From: RUG721 sp040307385
Lineage (GTDB): Bacteria > Actinomycetota > Coriobacteriia > Coriobacteriales > Atopobiaceae
Direction of reading: 5' to 3'
Length of the DNA stretch: 5,748 nucleotides
Assembly (NCBI GenBank): GCA_040307385.1
Contig: JAWRJQ010000076.1
Location: forward strand, 1-5,748
In this document: positions 1 to 4,995 of the stretch, in pieces
How the letters are laid out: every line of letters starts with the position of its first letter
How positions within the stretch are numbered: position 1 is the first letter of the stretch
Program-made: the position numbers and the translations under genes
The notes under the pieces: model-generated
Seen by the model: the letters and a program-made list of their open reading frames with translations, nothing else
Database searches by the model: none
Told to the model about the DNA's origin: nothing

Positions 1-117
1 TTTCTGCCGTTTTCAGGGCTCGATTCTCCATCGGACGAAAACCTGCCCTCCGTTTGTGCAGGTCAGATGGCTCATGAATGCGACCCCGTTTTTTCCGGCA
101 CCGTTTTTCGGCAGAAA
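1..117. repeat. Intergenic segment bounded by a short inverted repeat
   Basis: The first nine bases, TTTCTGCCG, are the exact reverse complement of CGGCAGAAA at 109-117. Between them lies a second hairpin, ACCTGC at 41-46 against GCAGGT at 58-63 with an 11-base loop. Runs of the type CCGTTTT recur near both ends (7-13, 87-94, 102-107). No reading frame here looks like a gene. The arrangement resembles a small dispersed intergenic element, but only one copy is in view and the left end coincides with the window edge, so its true boundary is unknown. It could also be an ordinary structured 3' region downstream of nagB. Confidence 0.35.
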
Positions 118-122
118 AGGGG

Positions 123-165
123 AAAATTATGCCATTCCGGCGAATCGGCGTGTATGGGAATCGGC
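123..165 (-). terminator. Possible weak terminator of nagB
   Basis: Read on the minus strand, GCCGATTC (165-158) can pair with GGAATGGC (138-131) with one bulged G, and a T-rich stretch, ATAATTTT (130-123), follows. It lies 11 bases beyond the nagB stop codon. The loop is long and the stem imperfect, so this is only a candidate. No better hairpin with a T-tract is visible before the window edge. Confidence 0.25.
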
Positions 166-175
166 TTCTGCTGTC

Positions 176-910
176 TTACTGCGCGGGGCAGAGCGAAAGC
201 GCGTCCTCGTCGGCGATCACGATGCAGCAGTGATGCAGCTGCAGAATGGATGCCGGCACCTGCGGCGTAATGGGTCCGCAGATCATGTCGCGCACGGCCT
301 GCGCCTTGCCCTGCCCGCTTGCGAGCACCAGGATGCGCCGCGCGAACATGATGGTCTGGATGCCCATGGAGACCGCCTGGCGAGGAACCTCGTCGATGCT
401 CTCGAACAGGCGGCTGTTCGCCTCGATGGTGCTCTCGGTGAGATCGACCACATGCGTCGTCTTGGCAAAGTGATCGTCGGGCTCGTTGAATCCGATGTGG
501 CCGTTGCGTCCGATGCCGAGCAGCTGCAGGTCGGGATAGCCGGCCTCGAGCACGATGCGCTCGTAGTCGGTGCAGGCCGCATCCGCGTCGGGCGCGGCGC
601 CGTCGGGAACATGGGTGTTGGCAAGGTCGATGTCGACCAGGTCGAAGAAATGCTTCCGCATAAAGTGGTGATAGCTCTGCGGATGATCGGGGGTTAGGCC
701 CACGTACTCATCGAGGTTGTATGAGGAAACCCGCGCAAAGCTGCAATCGCCCGCCTGCTGGAGCTCGGCGAGGCGCGCATAGGTGCCGATGGGCGTGTCG
801 CCGGTTGCAAGACCGAGAACGCTGGTGGGTTTGAGGACGACCTGTGCGGCGATAACGCTCGCCGCCTTGCGGCTCATGTCCTGGTAGTCTTTCGCGCGGA
901 TGAGCTCCAT
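176..910 (-). CDS. nagB: Glucosamine-6-phosphate deaminase (NagB)
   Basis: This cytoplasmic enzyme of amino-sugar catabolism converts glucosamine 6-phosphate to fructose 6-phosphate and ammonia, feeding GlcNAc and sialic-acid breakdown into glycolysis. The 244-residue product has the normal length for the short (Bacillus-type) form. Family signatures are all present: the phosphate-loop region LGLATGDTPIGTY (residues 32-44), NLDEYVGL (65-72) containing the expected catalytic base Asp67, and GIGRNGHIGFNEP (132-144) with the catalytic His138 and Glu143. Further family blocks are THVVDLTESTIEANSR, MGIQTIMFAR and VPASILQLH. Asp38 replaces the Ser or Gly usual in the first loop, a small oddity. The start at 910 is supported by AAGGAGG at 922-916, five bases upstream. 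The gene stands alone in view, divergent from the TPR pair. Identification by motif reading is firm. Confidence 0.95.
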   Translation of the reverse strand: MELIRAKDYQDMSRKAASVIAAQVVLKPTSVLGLATGDTPIGTYARLAELQQAGDCSFARVSSYNLDEYVGLTPDHPQSYHHFMRKHFFDLVDIDLANTHVPDGAAPDADAACTDYERIVLEAGYPDLQLLGIGRNGHIGFNEPDDHFAKTTHVVDLTESTIEANSRLFESIDEVPRQAVSMGIQTIMFARRILVLASGQGKAQAVRDMICGPITPQVPASILQLHHCCIVIADEDALSLCPAQ

Positions 911-915
911 ACCTG

Positions 916-922
916 CCTCCTT
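916..922 (-). promoter_or_regulatory. Ribosome binding site of nagB
   Basis: AAGGAGG on the minus strand, separated from the ATG at 910 by five bases. It is a near-perfect Shine-Dalgarno sequence and fixes the nagB start. Confidence 0.85.
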
Positions 923-951
923 GAGAAACGAACCTTCCTCCCGTGCTGTAA

Positions 952-980
952 ATTATAGTCATCTGCGCGAGCTTCTCGCG
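952..980 (-). promoter_or_regulatory. Candidate nagB promoter with palindrome over the -35 position
   Basis: On the minus strand a perfect -10 hexamer TATAAT lies at 957-952, about 40 bases upstream of the nagB start. The place where a -35 element would sit at 17-base spacing (980-975) does not resemble TTGACA. It is instead one half of the perfect inverted repeat CGCGAG-CTT-CTCGCG (966-980). The -10 is seen directly. A role for the palindrome as an operator or activator site is inferred. Confidence 0.45.
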
Positions 981-987
981 TCTCACC

Positions 988-1100
988 CCTGGCACCATAT
1001 CGCCTTATTCCTGCGACTTGAGCCGCCAAACCGCCTTGTTCCTTTGGAATAAGGCCTTCTGGTGCCAGGAACCGCAGGAATAAGCCGATCTGGTGCCACG
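988..1100. repeat. Four-unit near-palindromic repeat cluster
   Basis: Four related 21-base units of the form GGCACCA-N6-CTTATTCC occur here: two in one orientation (991-1011 and a degenerate copy 1022-1042), then two in the other (1046-1066 and 1077-1097). Units in each arm start 31 bases apart and the whole is symmetric about the TTT at 1043-1045, giving a 107-bp imperfect palindrome. Within it, CCTGGCACCA (988-997) is perfectly complementary to TGGTGCCAGG (1060-1069), and 991-1015 matches the reverse complement of 1073-1097 at 23 of 25 bases. The centre is a 10-bp hairpin, 1033-1042 against 1046-1055, with one G-T pair. It lies between two divergent genes, so a terminator role is unlikely. 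It may be a REP-like repeat, a cruciform or a multi-site operator. Confidence 0.75.
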
Positions 1101-1186
1101 GCCCCTGTGCCCGCGCGCCGCCTTGCGCCGTTCCTCGTAGTACACTTGTCACCTACGGATACGATGCGGCACGACGCGAGATCGGG

Positions 1187-1190
1187 GAGG
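1187..1190 (+). promoter_or_regulatory. Ribosome binding site deciding the first TPR gene start
   Basis: GAGG, within GGGGAGG (1184-1190), ends eight bases before the ATG at 1199, a normal spacing. It overlaps the in-frame GTG at 1190, which therefore has no usable site of its own. This favours the ATG. Confidence 0.6.
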
Positions 1191-1198
1191 TGGCGCAG

Positions 1199-2233
1199 AT
1201 GGCATTCGATCCCAGGCGCGAGGACTACCAGCGCCTCGGCCTCCGCTTTGCGCGCGAGCTCGACGGGCGCGACTCCACGAGCGCCATGCACGCCTTCTCC
1301 ACCTTTGGCCGGCGCTTCGCGAGCATGCGCGACACGCTGCCCCAGTCCGACGCCGACCGCGCCTTCCATCTGGTTGCCGATGCGGCCGTGCTCGTTGATT
1401 ACCAGCTCCCCTTTGTATCGGACGACCAGGTGAGCGGGCTGGTGTCCCGCGCGCAGAAGCTGCTCGACGAGGCGCTCGCGCTCGACAGCGGCTGCCACGA
1501 CGCCGTGCGCATGCGCTTCGCGGGCACGCGCCCGAGCTTCGAGAGCAGCTACGATTTCCTGCGGGAAGGAGCCCCCGAGGTGCTTGCCGCCTGCCGCGAG
1601 CAGGCGCGGGCTGCATCGAAGGACGCCTTCCCCGACCGCGCCCGCCTCGGCGCGGAGATGGCCATGCGGCCCTACTACCGCTGGATGGCCAGCCTAGCCG
1701 AGAAGGCCCTCATCTGCGGCCGCAACCGCGCCTGCATCGAGCTCGCGCACGGCCTGCTCGAGATGGACCCGGCCGACAGCGCCGACGTGCGGTTCACATG
1801 CGCGCTCGCCTACGCCAAGCTCGAGGACGAGCACGGCCTCAACGCGTTCGCGCGCCAGAACGCGAGCCTCGAGCGCGGCATCGGCGCGGAGGACGCCTGG
1901 ATGCTGCTCTCGCGCTGCGCCCTTGCCTACAAGCGCCGCAGCTTTGAAGAAGCTCGCACCTGCCTGCGCAAACTCACCGAGAACTACCCCCACGCCATCG
2001 TGAACCTCGCCGACCAGAAGGAGCTGCCCGAGGGCGTGTTCGCGCGCTTGGCCGTGGCGCCTGGCAGCGAGGACGAGCTGATCCTGGCCATATCGGAGGG
2101 CACCGTGCTGCTGATGGACGGGCGCTATCCCTTCGGCGCGTGGGTCGAGGATGAGGCGCGCTCGCTCGCCACGCCCCAAGACCTGCGCGAGCTCTCGTTC
2201 GAGGCGCGCGCCGAGAGACGCGAGCAGCGATGA
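1199..2233 (+). CDS. TPR-like repeat protein, first of a paralogous pair
   Basis: A soluble, helix-rich protein of 344 residues with no signal peptide or membrane segment; specific function not recognised. Residues about 157-216 (from RPYYRWMASLAEKALICGR to the segment ending LEDEHGLNAF) have the pattern of tetratricopeptide helices, with an LxxxGRxxxAIELAxxLLEMDP-like core followed by a second helix pair. The flanks are also alpha-helical by composition. TPR proteins usually act as protein-protein scaffolds, which is family knowledge and not specific evidence here. The ATG at 1199 is preferred to the GTG at 1190 on ribosome-binding-site spacing. The stop overlaps the start of the next gene as ATGA, implying co-translation. 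The downstream protein shares the same core segment, so the pair probably arose by duplication. No clear promoter is visible upstream. A long opposite-strand frame over this gene is a composition shadow. Confidence 0.8.
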   Translation: MAFDPRREDYQRLGLRFARELDGRDSTSAMHAFSTFGRRFASMRDTLPQSDADRAFHLVADAAVLVDYQLPFVSDDQVSGLVSRAQKLLDEALALDSGCHDAVRMRFAGTRPSFESSYDFLREGAPEVLAACREQARAASKDAFPDRARLGAEMAMRPYYRWMASLAEKALICGRNRACIELAHGLLEMDPADSADVRFTCALAYAKLEDEHGLNAFARQNASLERGIGAEDAWMLLSRCALAYKRRSFEEARTCLRKLTENYPHAIVNLADQKELPEGVFARLAVAPGSEDELILAISEGTVLLMDGRYPFGAWVEDEARSLATPQDLRELSFEARAERREQR

Positions 2234-3177
2234 AGGCGCGCGAGGAGCTGGTCATCCGGCTGGCCGAGACGCGCCGCGCCGCGCTGGGCGACATGTCGGA
2301 CGGAGCGTTCGACGAGCTCAAGCTCGCCGTGCAGGATGCACCCGAGGCCTTTATCGACACGCCTGCCAACCAAGCGTTCTTCATGGTGTGCACGGCCGTC
2401 GAGCGCTTTGACAAGGACTGCGCGGACAACGATCTGCTCGATGACGATGAATACTATCGCGCCCGTCAGAAGCGTCACGCGCGGATGGCGTCCGATTGCG
2501 AGCAGGCCCTTGCGGCAGACCCCGCCTGCACCGATGCGCGCCTGCTCAAGGCGATCGCCGAGAACGACAACCCCGAGGCGCTGCTCGGCATCCTGCTCGA
2601 TATGGAGCAGCCGGTGACGGCGGAGGGCGACGCCTGGCACGATGTGCTGCTGCGCCCGCAGCTCAGGGTGCGTGCCGCAGCCGTGCGCACCTGCATGGAG
2701 ACGGCCCGCTACCGCATGGCGGTGGAAAAGGCGCACGAGAGCATAGCGCTGGCACCGAGCGACGTGCTGGGCTGCCGCCATTCTGCGGCGCTCGCCTATG
2801 CGCGCCTTGAGGACGAGCAGGGCTTCGAGGACCTCGATGCGCGCTTCGACCACGCGAGCAGCGCGTGGTCGCTGCTCGGGCGCGTGATCCTCAACTTCAA
2901 GCTCGGCCGCATGGGGGCCGCCCGCAGGTCGCTTGCGGGCTACTCCACGCTGGTTGAGGGCGGGGCGTACGCGCTCCTGCGCCCCGTGCTGATCGACACG
3001 TACATGCCCGACCGGCCGCAGGTTGCGCCCTGCTCGTTTCAGGCGGGGATGTTCGCCGTGCACGAGGCGGACCCCATCGTGGTGGACGTGCCCGACTTCG
3101 CCGCGTGGGCCGAGGCTCAGCCCGGCGTGCGCAGCTCTGCACGCAGCTACGCGGCTGAGCATGGCTTTGAATGGTAG
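2230..3177 (+). CDS. TPR-like repeat protein, second of a paralogous pair
   Basis: A soluble protein of 315 residues, function not recognised. Residues about 142-201 (RPQLRVRAAAV to LEDEQGFEDL) align without gaps to residues 157-216 of the upstream protein, sharing the opening RP, a central helix with spaced Ala and Glu, a P-S/A-D turn, and the ending ALAYA-x-LEDE-x-G. This makes it a TPR-type paralogue. An acidic stretch, DLLDDDEYYRARQ, lies in the first third, and several Cys residues are spread through the chain. Translation begins in the ATGA overlap with the preceding stop. No strong separate ribosome binding site is seen, consistent with translational coupling. The C-terminal third carries no recognised motif. 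The gene ends 10 bases before the convergent GGDEF gene and no terminator hairpin is visible between them. Confidence 0.8.
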   Translation: MKAREELVIRLAETRRAALGDMSDGAFDELKLAVQDAPEAFIDTPANQAFFMVCTAVERFDKDCADNDLLDDDEYYRARQKRHARMASDCEQALAADPACTDARLLKAIAENDNPEALLGILLDMEQPVTAEGDAWHDVLLRPQLRVRAAAVRTCMETARYRMAVEKAHESIALAPSDVLGCRHSAALAYARLEDEQGFEDLDARFDHASSAWSLLGRVILNFKLGRMGAARRSLAGYSTLVEGGAYALLRPVLIDTYMPDRPQVAPCSFQAGMFAVHEADPIVVDVPDFAAWAEAQPGVRSSARSYAAEHGFEW

Positions 3178-3187
3178 CGAGCGGGCC

Positions 3188-4354
3188 TCACCCCTGTTCG
3201 CGCTGCCGTTCCTGCTTCGCCTCGTACATGGCGTTGTCGGCTCTGTGCAGAAGGGCGTTTATGCTCTTGGCGTTGTCGATGGTACCGCTTGCCATCCCTA
3301 TCGAGAAGCTCGTGGGGTGGTTTCCGATAACCAGTCCGTTTTGCAGAGCTTTGCGCTGCAGCGTTGTCTGGCATTGGTGGATACGCACAAGAACGTCCTC
3401 TCGCATCTTGGCGGGTGCGATGATGACGAACTCGTCTCCATGCATGCGGTAGAGCGATGCGATGTCGTTGATTTCCATCAGAAGGATCGATGCAAGCAGG
3501 GAGAGAAGCCGGTTGCCCGTGCTGTGACCATGGATATCGTTATGGAGCTTGAAGTCGTCGAGGTCGAGCACTGCGAGCACGATGTCCTCCCCGAGCATGC
3601 TCTGCATGTCGCGGTAGAACGCGCGCAGGTTGGGAAGCCCCGTCAACATGTCGTGGTACGACTGATCGGCAAGCAGCTCGCGCACGCTGCCATCATGCGT
3701 GTGCCGGTAGTATTTGATGCCGGATAAGATCATGAGGATGAGCCAGAGAATCTGGAAGTTGACCGCGATGCCATGGCTCAGCGCATCCGCCTGCTCCGCA
3801 AGGTGCATCATGAAGGCGAACGACCCCAGCAGCACGGGAACGATGATGACCGGCCTGATCACGAAGATGCACACGATGCTCGTCACCTGCGTCAGAAAGG
3901 CGTAGAGGCCGTTGCCGCGCGAAAGATCGCCCATAGAGATGTAGATGCCGAACGCGAGCGAGATGGCGATGAATTGCGTGACGACGAGCTTGATGGGAAG
4001 AAGGGGCGGGTCTTTCTCGGCCCGCTCCATGCGCCGCTCGAGGAAGAAGGCTCCTACGAGGATGAGCGCGCTCAGCAGTTGTATACCGTAGGCGATCAGA
4101 TGTTGGATGATCCAGTCCTCGCCAACCTTGGCGACTGCGCTGGGGATGCGAGCCATCGCTAGGCTGTTTCTGATCATGATGAGCTCGGCTGCTGCGGTGA
4201 TGCCTGCCAAGACCATCCCGTAGCGGAGGTTCGCGATGGTGAGGAGCCGATCTATATACGGGGTGGTCCGGCTGATTCCCAGCATGGTTGCCAAGACCTT
4301 GCCGGGCGCGCGCATCTGCGGCAAGCTGCTGGCATCTTTGTTGGCATGCTCCAT
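3188..4354 (-). CDS. Six-helix membrane protein with C-terminal GGDEF domain (putative diguanylate cyclase)
   Basis: Predicted to make c-di-GMP from two GTP at the inner face of the membrane. The 388-residue product has about six hydrophobic segments (residues ~45-61, 82-105, 120-140, 149-166, 168-185, 196-213), an N-terminal sensor-like module, then a GGDEF domain (~230-384). Domain signatures visible: DMLTGLPN (235-242), LDLDDFKLHNDIHGHSTGN (263-281), the signature motif as HGDEF (305-309), SFSIGMA (349-355), and ADNAMYEAK (372-380). Departures from consensus are His305 for the first Gly and Asn281 where GHxxGD normally has Asp. No RxxD inhibitory site lies at the usual spacing before the motif. 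The start at 4354 is chosen because AAAGGAGG sits seven bases upstream; an in-frame ATG at 4444 lies at the likely promoter. It is divergent from a c-di-GMP riboswitch and adhesin gene. The fold is clear; catalytic activity is not. Confidence 0.88.
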   Translation of the reverse strand: MEHANKDASSLPQMRAPGKVLATMLGISRTTPYIDRLLTIANLRYGMVLAGITAAAELIMIRNSLAMARIPSAVAKVGEDWIIQHLIAYGIQLLSALILVGAFFLERRMERAEKDPPLLPIKLVVTQFIAISLAFGIYISMGDLSRGNGLYAFLTQVTSIVCIFVIRPVIIVPVLLGSFAFMMHLAEQADALSHGIAVNFQILWLILMILSGIKYYRHTHDGSVRELLADQSYHDMLTGLPNLRAFYRDMQSMLGEDIVLAVLDLDDFKLHNDIHGHSTGNRLLSLLASILLMEINDIASLYRMHGDEFVIIAPAKMREDVLVRIHQCQTTLQRKALQNGLVIGNHPTSFSIGMASGTIDNAKSINALLHRADNAMYEAKQERQREQG

Positions 4355-4361
4355 GGAAGGA

Positions 4362-4369
4362 CCTCCTTT
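4362..4369 (-). promoter_or_regulatory. Ribosome binding site of the GGDEF gene
   Basis: AAAGGAGG on the minus strand, seven bases before the ATG at 4354. It is strong enough to prefer this start over the in-frame ATG 30 codons upstream, which has no comparable site. Confidence 0.85.
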
Positions 4370-4443
4370 CTCCGTTATGACATCGCTAAGCGGAAATCCG
4401 CTGGCTCGCTTTATGGCATCTTGAACCGATGTGCTTTGTTGCA

Positions 4444-4449
4444 AGTATA
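4444..4449 (-). promoter_or_regulatory. Candidate -10 element for the GGDEF gene
   Basis: TATACT on the minus strand, about 90 bases upstream of the chosen start, in the most AT-rich part of the upstream region. No convincing -35 lies 16-18 bases before it. If used, transcription would begin near 4437, so the upstream ATG at 4444 could not be translated. A small hairpin, AGCGG (4389-4393) with CCGCT (4398-4402), would lie in the leader. Confidence 0.4.
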
Positions 4450-4454
4450 CTATG

Positions 4455-4628
4455 TTGCAGCAATCGCATATGTTTTCACGCCCTGGGCCATGTGCACCTC
4501 ACACGTCCGACATCGCATCGAATCCGCTTGCCTGGGCGCATGACGGAGAAAACGCGCAGGCCTGTGGCATGAACATGAGATTCTGCAACCCAACAAGATC
4601 ATTTTCCCAACCGGACGGGGAAAAGATG
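4455..4628. other. Divergent intergenic region with an inverted repeat next to the -35
   Basis: This spacer between the two divergent promoters holds no convincing gene; the short frames in it lack ribosome binding sites and recognisable composition. Its one clear structure is TTTTCCC (4602-4608) and GGGAAAA (4618-4624), a perfect 7-bp inverted repeat with nine bases between, ending four bases before the -35 of the riboswitch promoter. The position suits an operator, but no regulator can be named. Confidence 0.4.
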
Positions 4629-4657
4629 TTGACCTCAATCAAAACTTGCAATAATCT
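4629..4657 (+). promoter_or_regulatory. Promoter of the riboswitch-adhesin transcript
   Basis: TTGACC at 4629-4634 and TAATCT at 4652-4657 are separated by exactly 17 bases, a good match to a housekeeping sigma-70-type promoter in a locally AT-rich stretch of an otherwise GC-rich window. Transcription would start near 4664, just upstream of the riboswitch aptamer, leaving a leader of roughly 330 bases before the adhesin start codon. Confidence 0.7.
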
Positions 4658-4679
4658 ATTATGGAATAATTGAATAAGC

Positions 4680-4748
4680 AACATTGGCAAACCCGCCGAA
4701 AGGCGGCGACGCAAAGCTATAGGGCCTTTACTGGCAGCCAGCTGCACC
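4680..4748 (+). ncRNA. Cyclic-di-GMP-I (GEMM-I) riboswitch aptamer
   Basis: The sequence carries the conserved GEMM-I elements in order: GGCAAACC (4686-4693), a stem CCGCC/GGCGG (4693-4697 with 4702-4706) capped by a GAAA tetraloop (4698-4701), the invariant GACGCAAAGC (4708-4717) with its AAA linker, then the second hairpin beginning CTATAGGGCC and ending in GGCAGCCAGCTGC (4733-4745). The GAAA loop is expected to dock into a receptor in the second hairpin, which is typical of this class. It senses c-di-GMP in the nascent transcript. It overlaps a terminator hairpin downstream and lies 5' of an exported adhesin gene, a known type of target for c-di-GMP riboswitches. Identification is from remembered family consensus; a covariance-model search was not run. 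Confidence 0.9.
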
Positions 4749-4783
4749 GTTCCATGGAATGCTGCAGCTGGCTGCATTTTGTT
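4734..4783 (+). terminator. Riboswitch-controlled intrinsic terminator
   Basis: GCAGCCAGCTGCA (4734-4746) is perfectly complementary to 4763-4775, a 13-bp GC-rich stem with a 16-base loop that itself contains the palindrome TTCCATGGAA. The tail ATTTTGTT (4776-4783) follows. The 5' arm of this stem is also the 3' strand of the second aptamer hairpin, so aptamer and terminator are mutually exclusive. Bound c-di-GMP should stabilise the aptamer and permit read-through (ON switch). The tail is interrupted by one G, so termination may be partial. Confidence 0.82.
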
Positions 4784-4995
4784 ACGGAACACCCTGCACG
4801 GCATAACACGCCGTGCGAGAGCGACACGAAGACGGCACGCTCTCGTTCGAAGACGTAAAGGAAATGATGGAGAGCTGCATGAATGAATAGCTAGCTGTTT
4901 GAGGCGAATGTCTGCCGGCGCTACGCCGACAGTCATTGTGAGCAGCGGTGTGTGTAATGCCGACAATCGGATGACAGAAAGTGGGGATGGAGACC
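4784..4995 (+). promoter_or_regulatory. Long structured leader between terminator and adhesin
   Basis: About 210 transcribed bases without a convincing gene. Three hairpins are visible: GCACGGC with GCCGTGC (4796-4802, 4810-4816); CGAGAGCG with CGCTCTCG (4816-4823, 4838-4845), 8 bp perfect; and an imperfect 14-bp stem, 12 of 14 paired, with loop CTA (4907-4937). The first two share base 4816 and so compete slightly. None is followed by a T-tract. The adhesin start is preceded by GTGGGG (4981-4986) nine bases away. Confidence 0.5.
4813..4890 (+). pseudogene. Short coding-like remnant or tiny ORF in the adhesin leader
   Basis: From a GTG at 4813 to TAG at 4890 the frame reads 25 residues, of which EDGTLSFEDVKEMMESCMNE has the composition of a real protein C-terminus. 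A TAA sits two codons before the GTG, and no ribosome binding site precedes it. It may be the tail of a degraded gene or chance. It matches no family I recognise. It lies within the structured leader downstream of the riboswitch terminator, so if translated it would be induced together with the adhesin. Confidence 0.2.

Noticed and set aside
56..697. 213-codon plus-strand frame opposite nagB
   Set aside because: The minus strand is unmistakably nagB with its own ribosome binding site; the opposite frame has no recognisable features.
988..1100. CRISPR-like array
   Set aside because: Units are in opposite orientations, partly degenerate, and form one palindrome; there are no unique spacers between direct repeats and no cas genes.
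1123..1151. Promoter for the TPR pair built from TTGCGC or TTGTCA and TACACT
   Set aside because: The hexamers are not at workable spacing from one another (12 bases, or in the wrong order), so no promoter is claimed.
1190..1198. GTG 1190 as the start of the first TPR gene
   Set aside because: The only Shine-Dalgarno-like sequence (GGGGAGG) overlaps this GTG; it is correctly spaced for the ATG at 1199.
2125..3162. 345-codon open frame on the minus strand opposite the second TPR gene
   Set aside because: It is a high-GC shadow: composition is His/Arg/Gly-rich without motifs, no ribosome binding site, and the plus-strand genes have an ATGA overlap and clear paralogy.
4355..4444. N-terminal extension of the GGDEF protein from ATG 4444
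   Set aside because: The ATG at 4354 has AAAGGAGG seven bases upstream, and the extension overlaps the AT-rich probable promoter TATACT at 4444-4449.
4907..4937. Second terminator before the adhesin
   Set aside because: The 14-bp imperfect stem is followed by GTGAGCAGC and not a T-tract.
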